Below, piece by piece: positions 17,086 through 25,847 of a stretch of 64,000 bases of DNA. The notes under the pieces are model-generated. The model was not told the origin of the DNA. It saw nothing but the letters and a program-made list of their open reading frames with translations, and ran no database searches. Source of the DNA: Firmicutes bacterium UBA1191 (GTDB taxonomy: Bacteria > Bacillota > Clostridia > Peptostreptococcales > Anaerovoracaceae). Numbering within the stretch: the stretch's first letter is position 1; each line of letters begins with the position of its first letter. The stretch is taken from positions 28,225 to 92,224 of the forward strand of contig DBYH01000004.1 in NCBI GenBank assembly GCA_002310095.1, read 5' to 3'. A program made the translations under genes and the position numbers.

Positions 17086-18018
17086 ATGTTATATTCTGTA
17101 ATTATTCCTTGCTACAAGTCCTCCCAAAGCATCCGTCAGGTGGTTGAGGAGACTTCAGCAGAACTGGACAAACTGAACAGAAAACCATATGAATTCGTTC
17201 TTGTGGACGACTTTTCGCCGGATGAGGGCGAAACCCTCAGAGAGCTGCATGCTCTGGCTGATGACTACAGCTATGTGACTGTTGTGGAACTGGCCAGAAA
17301 CGCCGGACAGCACAACGCCGTCATGGCCGGGCTGAACATTGCGGAGGGGGACGTCCTTATCGCGATGGACGATGACATGCAGACTCATCCGTCCCAGCTC
17401 CACAAGCTTTTTGATGCCTTCGATACTGGCGCCGACATCGTTTACGGATATTACGAAAAGAAGAAGGAATCCGGATTCCGCAGGTTCGGAAGCTGGATGA
17501 ACTACATGTCGTTCCGCATTCTCATCGGCAAGCCTAAGGATATCAAGACATCGAGCTTCTGGATCATCAGAAAGTTCGTAAGGGACTACGTGATACAGTT
17601 CAAAAGCCAGTACACCCACCTTCAGGGGCTGTTCCTCAGGACCACCAGAAACATCATCTGCGTTCCTGTGGAGCACTTCGAGCGGGCTTACGGCACTTCC
17701 GGATACACCCTCAATAAACTGGTGGGTCTGTGGTCCAACGTGATGGGCTTTTCCATCGTACCGCTGAGACTGGCCAGAAACGCCGGCATATTCTTCTCAG
17801 TACTGAGCATACTCGGCGCGATCGCCATCATTCTCAAGAAGCTGCTCGCTCCGACCGCGGCCATAGGCTGGTATTCCATGATCGTAAGCATCTGCTTCTT
17901 CTCCGGACTGATTCTGATGTTCCTCGGACTCATCGGCGAATACCTGGGAAGAATGTATCTGGGTATGACGAACAACCCTCAGTATGTGGTCAGAAGCATA
18001 TACAAAAGCAGACAGTAG
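17086..18018 (+). CDS. Family 2 glycosyltransferase, GtrB/DPM1-like, membrane-anchored
   Basis: This 310-residue protein begins MLYSVIIPCYKSS, with the GT-A fold and the acidic motifs VLVDDFSPD and MDDDMQTHP that bind metal and the nucleotide sugar. Two C-terminal membrane helices (about 230-252 and 262-290) place it with GtrB/DPM1-type enzymes, which transfer a sugar from a nucleotide donor to undecaprenyl or polyprenyl phosphate. The start at 17086 matches the conserved family start. A longer frame reaching back to 16990 crosses the promoter and is rejected. Its product could feed the divergent GT-C-like membrane protein or the YfhO-like protein. Confidence 0.88.
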   Translation: MLYSVIIPCYKSSQSIRQVVEETSAELDKLNRKPYEFVLVDDFSPDEGETLRELHALADDYSYVTVVELARNAGQHNAVMAGLNIAEGDVLIAMDDDMQTHPSQLHKLFDAFDTGADIVYGYYEKKKESGFRRFGSWMNYMSFRILIGKPKDIKTSSFWIIRKFVRDYVIQFKSQYTHLQGLFLRTTRNIICVPVEHFERAYGTSGYTLNKLVGLWSNVMGFSIVPLRLARNAGIFFSVLSILGAIAIILKKLLAPTAAIGWYSMIVSICFFSGLILMFLGLIGEYLGRMYLGMTNNPQYVVRSIYKSRQ

Positions 18019-18032
18019 CGCAGGACAAAGCA

Positions 18033-19235
18033 ATGAAAAAGATTCTTATTCTCGGGGCCGGTATCTACCAGGTCCCTCTCATTAAAACAGCAAAGCGCAT
18101 GGGACTGTACACGATCGTCGCCAGCATTCCGGGCAATTATCCGGGATTCGAGCTGGCCGACAAGGTGTACTATGAGAACACTACCGATTACGGCAAGATC
18201 CTGAGCATCGCCAGGCGCGAGCAGATCGACGGAATTATCACAGCCGGAACGGATGTGGCCGTCATCACCATCGGCAGAGTCTGCGACACTCTGGGACTTC
18301 CGGGTCTCAGCTTCAAATCGGCGGAGATCGCCACGGACAAGCTGCTGATGAAGGACTGCTACGAAAAGTACGGCGTCAGGACGGCGAGATTCAGGAAGAT
18401 CTCCTTCGACGACGCAGATTACGCCGACAAGCTGGCGGATCTCTCCTTCCCTGTCATGTTCAAGTCAGTGGACTCATCGGGAAGCAGAGGCATAATCAAA
18501 GTCAACGGCAAAGACGAGTTCGACGCCGCGCGCAACATGGTTCTCGACAACACACGTTCCAACTACTTCATAGTCGAGGAGTTCATCGAGGGCGAGGAGT
18601 TCGGCGCCCAGGCTTTCGTCAAGGACGGCGAGGTGCAGTTCATTCTCCCTCACGGCGACTACGTATTCAAAGGCGACACAGGTGTTCCGATCGGGCACTT
18701 CGCGCCGTACGCTCTCGATCCGGAAGTGGAGGAGGACGCAAAGGCACAGTTGCGCATGGCGATCAAAGCCATGGGTCTGAACAACTGCGCCATCAACGCC
18801 GACTTCATCATGAGGGACAACAAGACCTACGTTCTTGAGATAGGCGGACGGAGCGGGGCTACTTGCCTTGTCGAGCTGGTCTCCATATACTACGGATATG
18901 ACTACTACGAGAAGATCCTGCAGACAGCTCTGGGCGAAGAGGTGGATTTCAGAGCCGCCGACGGCAGCGATCCCGACAGGTGCGTCGGTGTTCCTAACGC
19001 CAGCATGCTTCTAAGAAGCGAGGCGGACGGCGTGATAGTCTCTCAGGAAAACAGAAATCCGGAGGATCCGGACATCGTGGAAGTGCAGTTCGATTACAAG
19101 CCGGGCGACGAGGTCCACAAGTTCAGGATCGGACCGCACCGCATCGGACATGTCATAACAAAAGGAAAAACCCTGGATGAAGCGGTGGAAACGCTCAACA
19201 GGGCTCTTGATAACATTGAGATCAACGTAAAATAG
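18033..19235 (+). CDS. ATP-grasp family ligase
   Basis: This 400-residue enzyme begins MKKILILGAGIYQVPLI, a PreATP-grasp domain resembling the PurK/CarB group. A central ATP-binding region follows with FPVMFKSVDSSGSRGI and VEEFIEGEEFG, then the metal-binding end NADFIMRDNKTYVLEIGGRSGATC. A C-terminal domain of about 100 residues completes it. The family forms amide or peptide bonds through an acyl-phosphate. Many members in surface polysaccharide clusters are annotated only as carbamoyl-phosphate-synthase-like. It lies 14 nt after the glycosyltransferase gene, with an AGGA site upstream, so both are in one unit. A role in adding an amino acid to a sugar or lipid is plausible but inferred. Confidence 0.82.
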   Translation: MKKILILGAGIYQVPLIKTAKRMGLYTIVASIPGNYPGFELADKVYYENTTDYGKILSIARREQIDGIITAGTDVAVITIGRVCDTLGLPGLSFKSAEIATDKLLMKDCYEKYGVRTARFRKISFDDADYADKLADLSFPVMFKSVDSSGSRGIIKVNGKDEFDAARNMVLDNTRSNYFIVEEFIEGEEFGAQAFVKDGEVQFILPHGDYVFKGDTGVPIGHFAPYALDPEVEEDAKAQLRMAIKAMGLNNCAINADFIMRDNKTYVLEIGGRSGATCLVELVSIYYGYDYYEKILQTALGEEVDFRAADGSDPDRCVGVPNASMLLRSEADGVIVSQENRNPEDPDIVEVQFDYKPGDEVHKFRIGPHRIGHVITKGKTLDEAVETLNRALDNIEINVK

Positions 19236-19252
19236 AAACTGTTCGAAACAGC
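19231..19252 (-). terminator. Weak terminator-like hairpin after the flippase gene
   Basis: On the minus strand a short CTGTT/AACAG stem with a 3-nt loop is followed by a T-rich run overlapping the end of the convergent ATP-grasp gene. The stem is only 5 bp, so function is uncertain. Confidence 0.3.
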
Positions 19253-20547
19253 TACTCGGAAAGCATCCTCAGACGGGTGCTTTCTTTTCTTATGCCGTAC
19301 CACGTGATGATAAAGAGCATTATGGCCAGAATGATCATCAGGAAGGCGTACATGCTTGCAGCTCCCATGATTCCGTAGTTCAGCACGAAGAACTTGGACA
19401 GAAGCTTAGCTCCCACAGCCACGATTCCGTAGCATACTATCAAAGTCCTCTGCATCCTGATGATGGTGATGACCGTGCTGAAGTATGTAGCGTACGCCAG
19501 GGCTCCGCCGCCGATCATGACTACGCAGAGTTCGTTTCTGAACTCGCTCAGGTCGACTCCGAATATTATGGACAGGAGCGGAATTCCGATGGTGAACGCC
19601 ACGGCAAGTCCCAGAACGGTCAATCCCGCAATGACGAGGGACTGCTTTCTTATCTCATGCTTCAGCCTTTCGATCTGCCCGCTCTTTTCCGCCAGCCACA
19701 ACTCGGCGTAGGTGGTCAGTATCGGGTTGAAGATGAAATTCGCTATGAGCATTACCGCAAAGGCAGGCATGAAGATCATGTTGTATATCGCCTGAATATC
19801 CTCTGTCAGATAGGCGTCAATGGCGTACTTCGGAGCGTTGCTGATGTACATGTTCAGGAAGAGGCTGGCGAAGAGAGGGAATCCCTCGATGGCGAGTCCC
19901 TTTATCTTGGCCTTGTTGAAGGACGGTCTGTATTCGCAGTAGTTTCTTCCCGCGTTGACCGAAGTGAGCAGCAGTCCGATGATGGACGCTGCCATGAAGG
20001 CGAAGGTCGACAGCAGCAGATTGTGCGTCAGGATCAGCAGGACTACGTAAGCTACAAGCTCGAATGTGTAGCGTACTGACGACGATTTTGTCGCCACGTC
20101 CAGCCTGCCCTTCTGCTGCATGCGTCCATGGTATACGTCAGAGTATGCCTGGCAGCACTTGACGACGCAGATCATGAAGATGACAAGAGCCTTCTCCATT
20201 GAGTAGCTGGTGAAGCACATGCCGTATATGCAGTAGATAAGGCTGACGAAGAGCATCATCGAGCACGTCAGTATTCTCATGCCGTGATACTCCCTGAAGC
20301 TGTACTTCTCGTCGAGGTCGGAGGACTGGAATCTGCGCAGTCCGTAAAGGCCCATGTAGAGCATCAGGGTGGCGATCGCAAAGGCAATGGAAAAGACGCC
20401 CGCGTCGAACACTCCGTTGGTTCTCGTCATTACGAGGAGAATCACCGGGTTCTGGAGGGCGGAGATGATCGCGTTCAGGGCGTTCCATGTGTATGAACTC
20501 CGCTTCACATTGTTCGTTTTTTCCAGTGCTCTTACAATCAGATCCAT
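19252..20547 (-). CDS. Polysaccharide flippase-like membrane protein (MOP superfamily)
   Basis: This 431-residue protein has about twelve hydrophobic segments and the general appearance of Wzx-like flippases, with basic cytosolic loops (for example EKSGQIERLKHEIRKQS). It would move a lipid-linked repeat unit outward. It is the last gene of the long minus-strand run and follows the 402-residue membrane protein gene by 6 nt. A flippase plus an ABC exporter in the same region suggests two polymers or two export routes. Confidence 0.8.
   Translation of the reverse strand: MDLIVRALEKTNNVKRSSYTWNALNAIISALQNPVILLVMTRTNGVFDAGVFSIAFAIATLMLYMGLYGLRRFQSSDLDEKYSFREYHGMRILTCSMMLFVSLIYCIYGMCFTSYSMEKALVIFMICVVKCCQAYSDVYHGRMQQKGRLDVATKSSSVRYTFELVAYVVLLILTHNLLLSTFAFMAASIIGLLLTSVNAGRNYCEYRPSFNKAKIKGLAIEGFPLFASLFLNMYISNAPKYAIDAYLTEDIQAIYNMIFMPAFAVMLIANFIFNPILTTYAELWLAEKSGQIERLKHEIRKQSLVIAGLTVLGLAVAFTIGIPLLSIIFGVDLSEFRNELCVVMIGGGALAYATYFSTVITIIRMQRTLIVCYGIVAVGAKLLSKFFVLNYGIMGAASMYAFLMIILAIMLFIITWYGIRKESTRLRMLSE
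19260..19290 (+). terminator. Terminator of the glycosyltransferase/ATP-grasp unit, inside the convergent gene
   Basis: AAAGCATCC (19260-19268) pairs with GGGTGCTTT (19275-19283) around a 6-nt loop, with one wobble pair, followed by CTTTTC. The stem lies in the last codons of the convergent flippase gene, so the sequence is both coding (minus) and a likely stop signal (plus). Confidence 0.6.
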
Positions 20548-20553
20548 ATCAGT

Positions 20554-21762
20554 TTACATCCGGTACAGGCGTCCCGTCATGATAAGCATCACATACAGCA
20601 GCTGCGAAACCACATGGGCCGCCAGTAGAATGAATCCTATTACAAGGTAAATCTTCCTGATAGCAGGCTTGCTGCCGAGGAAGGACTTGTCTTTCCAGTT
20701 TCCGATAAACAGCGCGACGGCTACGGCAAAGAACAGATACTCGCCTACCTGGCGGCTCCATCCGAAGTTGCCGTGGTTGATTCTGCTTCCCGCCTCAACC
20801 AGGATCAGATACTCCGCGGTCCCGGCCACAAAGCATCCCAGGGAGCTAGCCAGCGCGATGTCTCCCAGTTTTCTCAGATTGAACAGCAGGACAAACAGCG
20901 GGAACGCTATGCAGCATATGATCATCACCGCCGGATGATCAATGTCCTTCAGGAAGTATCCGATATTGACCGCGATTCCCCCGTCATCATCCCCGGAGAA
21001 TTCGAGACGGTTCAGGATCAGGATGAATATCCCGGCCGGAATGATGGTGCTCCCCATCATTACTATTCGAACGACGCGGTGCATGAAACCGTACTCCCTC
21101 CTCCTGATCAGCTCTATCAGCATGATTATGAGAAGGACCGGGGCGAATACCAGAATGAAATTCGGTTTGGCCCAGCAGGAGAGGAAGAATGCCAGCACGA
21201 GTCCCAGCCAGTTCGCGAATGAGATGTGCTCCATGTAATCATCGAACATCCTGATGAACAGGTGCAGTGAAATGATCGCGAACAGCACCATGGCAATTTC
21301 CGTCGGACTGTGCCAGGCGTACTTCGGCCAGGTACCCGAATAGAAGTGCTCGTGCAGTCCGGGAACGTAGATCGGTCCGGAGAACAGCACGCAGAAGGAC
21401 GCCAGCTGCCGTTTCCATCTCTCTACGCCGCAGTTTTCTCTGTCCAGCAGAAAAGAAATGAAAAAGAAACCGGCGATTACTGTCGCGGCGACGAGCAGGG
21501 CCATGAAGATCGAAAGACCGGCGTAATTGCCGCCGTCGATCCCGTTGAGCCGCCCGAAGACCCAGGCAATCATCCTGCTCTCTTCCACGTCTCCGATATG
21601 CTGCGCGTAGACGATCAGGTCGGATATGTATTTATCGTTGTAACGGATAGCCTGCCTGTGAAAGAATTCTGTATATCCGACCGTCATGATCAGAAGCAGA
21701 ACAATGTAGACCAGGTCTGTTACAACAGTAGATTTTTTCCGGTTATAATCCAAGTTGCCCAT
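20554..21762 (-). CDS. Polytopic membrane protein, unknown, GT-C-like
   Basis: This 402-residue protein has about ten membrane helices. After the first helix lies NDKYISDLIVYAQ, which resembles the acidic first-loop motif of GT-C enzymes, and a motif GLHEHFYSGTWPKYAWHSPTE follows the fourth helix or so. I do not recognise a named family. It may be a polymerase, or a glycosyltransferase acting on lipid-linked sugars outside the membrane. Its ATG overlaps the rfbA stop as TAATG, which indicates translational coupling. Confidence 0.7.
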   Translation of the reverse strand: MGNLDYNRKKSTVVTDLVYIVLLLIMTVGYTEFFHRQAIRYNDKYISDLIVYAQHIGDVEESRMIAWVFGRLNGIDGGNYAGLSIFMALLVAATVIAGFFFISFLLDRENCGVERWKRQLASFCVLFSGPIYVPGLHEHFYSGTWPKYAWHSPTEIAMVLFAIISLHLFIRMFDDYMEHISFANWLGLVLAFFLSCWAKPNFILVFAPVLLIIMLIELIRRREYGFMHRVVRIVMMGSTIIPAGIFILILNRLEFSGDDDGGIAVNIGYFLKDIDHPAVMIICCIAFPLFVLLFNLRKLGDIALASSLGCFVAGTAEYLILVEAGSRINHGNFGWSRQVGEYLFFAVAVALFIGNWKDKSFLGSKPAIRKIYLVIGFILLAAHVVSQLLYVMLIMTGRLYRM

Positions 21763-22625
21763 TATTTCAGCAATGACAGCAGATACTTTCCGTACTCCGT
21801 CATCTTAAGTTCATTTCCAAGGGCCTCGAGCTGTTCATCATTGATGAATCCGCGCCTCCAGGCGATCTCTTCCAGGCAGGCGATGTAGAATCCCTGTCTC
21901 GCCTGAACTGCTTCGACGAACTCGGCGGCCTTAAGCATTCCTTCAGGATTTCCCGTATCGAGCCACGCCATTCCCCTCTTCATCCTGGCGACCTTGAGGG
22001 TCCCTCTCTTAAGGTATTCGTTGTTGACCGAGGTGATCTCCAGCTCGCCTCTCGCCGACGGCTTCACGTTCTTGGCGATCTCGATGACGTCATTGTCATA
22101 GAAATAAAGCCCCGGCACGGCGTAATTTGATTTCGGGTTCTTCGGCTTCTCCTCGATGGAGAGAACGTTGTCGTTTTCGTCGAATTCAACTACTCCAAAA
22201 GCAGTCGCGTCCTTTACCGGGTATCCGAATACGGTAGCGCCCTTTTCCTGCTTCATGGCGCCTTCCAGAGTCTTGGTCAGGTCAGGTCCGTAGAAGACAT
22301 TGTCCCCCAGAACCAGGCAGACCTTGTCGTCCCCTATGAATTCTTCGCCCAGAATAAAGGCTTCCGCCAGTCCCCTCGGCTGTTCCTGAATCTTGTACTT
22401 CAGGCTCACTCCCAACTTGCTGCCATCGCCCAGAAGATCCTCGTAATCCCCGATGTCCTCAGGTGTTGAAATGATCAGTATCTCCCTGATTCCCGCCAGC
22501 AGCAGTACCGACAGCGGATAATAGATGAGCGGTTTATCGTAGATCGGCAAAAGCTGCTTGGAGATTGCCTTTGTCATGGGATACAGACGTGTTCCTTTTC
22601 CACCCGCGAGAATAATACCTTTCAT
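21762..22625 (-). CDS. rfbA: Glucose-1-phosphate thymidylyltransferase
   Basis: This 287-residue enzyme is a standard RmlA/RfbA. It starts MKGIILAGGKGTRLYPMTK and has SKQLLPIYDKPLIYYPLS, LVLGDNVFYG and WLDTGNPEGML. It forms dTDP-glucose from dTTP and glucose 1-phosphate and is the first step toward the sugar made by RfbB and the aminotransferase. Length and motifs are normal. It lies 19 nt after the small transporter gene, with an AGGAGGA ribosome site in that gap. Confidence 0.97.
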   Translation of the reverse strand: MKGIILAGGKGTRLYPMTKAISKQLLPIYDKPLIYYPLSVLLLAGIREILIISTPEDIGDYEDLLGDGSKLGVSLKYKIQEQPRGLAEAFILGEEFIGDDKVCLVLGDNVFYGPDLTKTLEGAMKQEKGATVFGYPVKDATAFGVVEFDENDNVLSIEEKPKNPKSNYAVPGLYFYDNDVIEIAKNVKPSARGELEITSVNNEYLKRGTLKVARMKRGMAWLDTGNPEGMLKAAEFVEAVQARQGFYIACLEEIAWRRGFINDEQLEALGNELKMTEYGKYLLSLLK

Positions 22626-22644
22626 GTTGTTCCTCCTGTTGTTT

Positions 22645-22989
22645 TCATAGTGAGCAGATCAGAACCCCGCATAGTATGACTGAAATGCCGAGTATTCTGC
22701 GCTTTGTGAGTTTTTCCTTTAGAAAAATGTAACTGAGCACCGCCACGAAGAGGTACTGTGTGGATTCCAGGATCGGTCCCAGGGACAGCGGGATTCCCTT
22801 GTAGGCGTATACTGAGCAGAACGTCGCCATGAAGAACACCGCGTATGCGCAGATGACAGGCGCGTTCAGATATTCCTTTATCAGCGATTCGTGTTCCTTC
22901 ACCGCCGTCTTCTTCAGAGCGATCTGAGCGAACGAGGAAACGAGAACGCCGAAAATGAATACTCCGCAGTAGAAATAGAAGTTATCCAT
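22645..22989 (-). CDS. Small EamA/DMT-type membrane protein, subunit 1 (ArnE-like)
   Basis: This 114-residue protein has four membrane helices and the DMT half-unit pattern YAYKGIPLSLGPILESTQYLFVAVLSYIFLKEKL, as in ArnE/EmrE-type small transporters. It overlaps its upstream neighbour by 8 nt. Together the pair has eight helices, like ArnE-ArnF, the heterodimer that flips undecaprenyl-phosphate-aminoarabinose. Next to an aminosugar pathway, a flippase role for a lipid-linked (amino)sugar is a reasonable inference. Confidence 0.8.
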   Translation of the reverse strand: MDNFYFYCGVFIFGVLVSSFAQIALKKTAVKEHESLIKEYLNAPVICAYAVFFMATFCSVYAYKGIPLSLGPILESTQYLFVAVLSYIFLKEKLTKRRILGISVILCGVLICSL

Positions 22990-23371
22990 TGCGCGCCTCC
23001 TTTCTCTCCTCTTCAGGCGTCTCCTCCGTGGATATTATTATTATCCCCGTGAAGATGACGGCCGCTCCGATGATCATGCGGAGGGAAATGTGCTCGCTGA
23101 AAATTATGGCGCCCCACACCATTCCCCAGAACAGCGTGATCGCCTTATTTGAAAAGGCCACCGTAAGCGGAAGGCCTTTTAATATCCTCTGCCAGGCCAG
23201 GGCGTAGATCCCCAGCACGACGAATACCAGTCCGTAATAGAAGAACCAATGAAAAGAATACCACTCGCTTCCGGCCGCCAGCTTGGCGAAAACGCCGCTG
23301 AAAGACAGGAGCAGCAGGGCCGCGTGCATCAGAATGTAGTATTTGATTTTTCCAGATCCTTCATTAAGCAT
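22982..23371 (-). CDS. Small EamA/DMT-type membrane protein, subunit 2 (ArnF-like)
   Basis: This 129-residue protein has four membrane helices. The DMT motif appears as PLTVAFSNKAITLFWGMVWGAIIFSEHISLRMIIGAAVIFTGIII, and a short charged C-terminal tail follows (ETPEEERKEARNG). It overlaps the aminotransferase gene by 8 nt and the next small transporter gene by 8 nt, so the two halves are probably made together. Confidence 0.8.
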   Translation of the reverse strand: MLNEGSGKIKYYILMHAALLLLSFSGVFAKLAAGSEWYSFHWFFYYGLVFVVLGIYALAWQRILKGLPLTVAFSNKAITLFWGMVWGAIIFSEHISLRMIIGAAVIFTGIIIISTEETPEEERKEARNG

Positions 23372-24491
23372 AGAATTCCGTAATCTTCTTGCATACGTGT
23401 TCCACTTCGGCTTCAGTCAGGCCGTAATACATCGGCATTCTGACGAGGCAGTCGCCCGTGCGTGTCGTGTATCTGTCCTCGCCGTGGAATGTACCGTACT
23501 TCAGTCCCGCCTTGGCGGAGTGAAGAGGCACATAGTGGAATACAGCGCATACGTCATTCTCTTTCAGATAGCTGATGAGTTTCGTTCTCTCTTCGAGGCT
23601 GTTGGTAACAAGATAGAACATGTGGGCGTTGTGCTCGCACTCTTCCGGAATAACCGGAAGCTGAACGATTCCCTTGTCCTCAAGAGGCTTCAGGCGCTCG
23701 TAGTATCTGTCCCAGCTGGCCAGTCTGTCTCTGTTGATCTCCTCTGCCATCTCGAGCTGGGCGTAGAGGTAAGCAGCGTTCATGTCGCTCGGCAGATATG
23801 AGGAGCCCATGGTCACCCATGAGTACTTGTCCACCTGTCCACGCAGGAACCTGCTTCTGTCGGTGCCCTTCTCTCTAATTACTTCCGCCTCTTCTGACTT
23901 GGCCTTATCCTTGATGAGGATGGCTCCGCCCTCTCCCATGCTGTAGTTCTTGGTCTCGTGGAAGCTGAAGCAGCCGTAGTCGCCCATGCTGCCGAGAGCC
24001 CTGCCTTTGTACGTTGCCATGACTCCCTGGGCCGCGTCCTCGACGACTGTAAGGCCGTGGCGCTTCGCGATGTCCAGAATGGTGTCCATCTCGCAACCGA
24101 CGCCGGCGTAGTGAACGGGAACGACGACCTTGGTCTTGTCAGTTATGGCGTCCTCGATGAGGTTTTCGTCTATGTTCTTGGTGTCAGGCCTGATGTCCAC
24201 GAAGACGAGCCTGGCGCCTCTCAGCACGAAGGCGTTGGCCGTCGACACGAAGGTGAAGGACGGGAGTATTACCTCGTCCCCCGGCTTCACGTCAGCCAGT
24301 ATCGCTGCCAGCTCCAGAGCCTGAGTGCATGACGTGGTCAGGAGAGCCCTGTAAGTTCCGGTCTTCTCCTCCAGCCACTTGTCGCACTTCTTTGTGAACG
24401 GGCCGTCGCCGCAGATCTTGCGGTTGGCGATGGCCTGCTGTATGTATTCTATTTCCTTTCCCGCGTATGGCGGCACATTGAAATCAATCAT
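23364..24491 (-). CDS. rffA: dTDP-4-amino-4,6-dideoxygalactose transaminase (RffA/WecE type)
   Basis: This 375-residue PLP enzyme of the DegT/DnrJ/EryC1 family matches RffA/WecE closely. It has the start IDFNVPPYAGKEIEYI, the SCTQALELAA phosphate-binding region, VEDAAQGVMA and FSFHETKNYSMGEGGA with Lys181 as the PLP lysine. It would aminate dTDP-4-keto-6-deoxyglucose to dTDP-Fuc4N using glutamate. With RfbA and RfbB the pathway to this amino sugar is complete within the window. A free 4-amino group would be a target for acylation by neighbouring enzymes. Confidence 0.93.
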   Translation of the reverse strand: MIDFNVPPYAGKEIEYIQQAIANRKICGDGPFTKKCDKWLEEKTGTYRALLTTSCTQALELAAILADVKPGDEVILPSFTFVSTANAFVLRGARLVFVDIRPDTKNIDENLIEDAITDKTKVVVPVHYAGVGCEMDTILDIAKRHGLTVVEDAAQGVMATYKGRALGSMGDYGCFSFHETKNYSMGEGGAILIKDKAKSEEAEVIREKGTDRSRFLRGQVDKYSWVTMGSSYLPSDMNAAYLYAQLEMAEEINRDRLASWDRYYERLKPLEDKGIVQLPVIPEECEHNAHMFYLVTNSLEERTKLISYLKENDVCAVFHYVPLHSAKAGLKYGTFHGEDRYTTRTGDCLVRMPMYYGLTEAEVEHVCKKITEFYA

Positions 24492-24522
24492 CTTTCAGTC
24501 CTTCTGTCCTTGTTTTTTCTTA

Positions 24523-25845
24523 TTACTGTTCCTTCGGAATGTTGCAGATGAAGCAGCGCATCTTGCCGTTGGCGTCAGGCGGAATCATGTCCATCCACTT
24601 GAAATTCAGCTTGAATTCCGGATATCCGTAGAGCTTCTCGATCTTCTCGGATACATAGTTCTCTATGTCTTCCTTCGTGACCTTCGTGTTCATCGGGTCC
24701 TTGACCAGCAGTATGCTGATCTCGTCGATGGCCTCCTGCACATATCTGAACTGGGCGACGCCCTCGCTTCCGTGGAATATCTTGTACAGCTCCGCGGCTG
24801 AAGACTCGCTTCCGTCCGCGTGCTTGACGAGATCGTTGGTCCTGCCTTTGATCGTCTTGATGAATCTGAGTCCTTCCTTAGTGCACGAAGTGGCCATGTC
24901 GCCGACTTCGTAATTGATGACCGGGAAGTCTCTCTTGAACAGTGTCGTAGCGATTATCCTTCCGTCGTCAGCCAGATTGTCGTCGTCATCGTGTATGTTC
25001 AGCACGTGGGTGTCGCTGTAGACATAGAAGTCATCCATGCCCGGAAGGCGCACCGCGCAGCTGCCGGTCTCGTTGGTGCCGTAGGCGTCCATCATGCCCG
25101 GCCCGTAAGTCTCGAAGAAGAGCTTTCTCGTCGCCTCGTCGACCATCTCGCTGACAGGGGTGTAAATCGCAGGCTTGTAGATCTCCATGCCGTGGGCTCT
25201 GGCGTATACGGCCATGCGGACCAGAACGTTCTTCCTGAAGCAGAGGATGTCCGGCTTGTAGTCGTTGACCATCTCGATGAGGTCCTTCAGCTTCTCACCC
25301 TGGTACAGGTGCTCCGGAACTATCTTTCTGCGCAGGATGCCCAGTTTCTGGATCCATGAGTCCCCCTTCTTCGGATCCACATGGGAGTGGGTCGTCAGGA
25401 AGGACATCATCTTTCCCGTGAAAGGCTTGTATCCCGCGAACATGGTGACTCTGATCCAGTTGGCGTTGACGCAGGCCGCCTCCCTGTGGGAGATCATGAA
25501 CTTGAGTGGGATTCCCGTGGAACCGCTTGTCCTGAAGACCTCCGTCCTCTCTTCAATGCCCGGATTCTTGTCGATTATATCCTGCATCCACAGACGCATG
25601 TCGTTACGGGTCATGACCGGGAACTTGGCCAGATCCTCCGCGCATCTGAAGTCGTCAGGCGTGAGGCCTCTGGATTCGAAACGCTCTCTGTAGAACGGGA
25701 TCCCGTAGGCTCTCTTCATTATCTTGTGGACTCTCTTGTCCTGTCTTGCCTTTGCTTTTCTGAAGTCCGTAGGAACTTTCTTGTCCAGCTTGGCCAGATA
25801 GTACAGGGTCATTACATTTTTCAGTTCTTTCTGGACGATTCCCAT
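24523..25845 (-). CDS. PaaK/CapK-like adenylate-forming enzyme
   Basis: This 440-residue protein resembles phenylacetate-CoA ligase and CapK proteins of capsule clusters. The AMP-binding loop is FRTSGSTGIPLKF (about 108-120). YGTNETG and GRTNDLVKHADG follow as the later adenylation motifs, and a C-terminal subdomain extends to NGKMRCF. It activates a carboxylic acid as an acyl-adenylate. The substrate is unlikely to be phenylacetate in this context. The start at 25845 has an AGGAGG ribosome site; an ATG further upstream lies inside the LDH-like gene and is rejected. It follows that gene after 2 nt, which suggests the dehydrogenase product may be its substrate. Confidence 0.82.
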   Translation of the reverse strand: MGIVQKELKNVMTLYYLAKLDKKVPTDFRKAKARQDKRVHKIMKRAYGIPFYRERFESRGLTPDDFRCAEDLAKFPVMTRNDMRLWMQDIIDKNPGIEERTEVFRTSGSTGIPLKFMISHREAACVNANWIRVTMFAGYKPFTGKMMSFLTTHSHVDPKKGDSWIQKLGILRRKIVPEHLYQGEKLKDLIEMVNDYKPDILCFRKNVLVRMAVYARAHGMEIYKPAIYTPVSEMVDEATRKLFFETYGPGMMDAYGTNETGSCAVRLPGMDDFYVYSDTHVLNIHDDDDNLADDGRIIATTLFKRDFPVINYEVGDMATSCTKEGLRFIKTIKGRTNDLVKHADGSESSAAELYKIFHGSEGVAQFRYVQEAIDEISILLVKDPMNTKVTKEDIENYVSEKIEKLYGYPEFKLNFKWMDMIPPDANGKMRCFICNIPKEQ

Positions 25846-25847
25846 GA

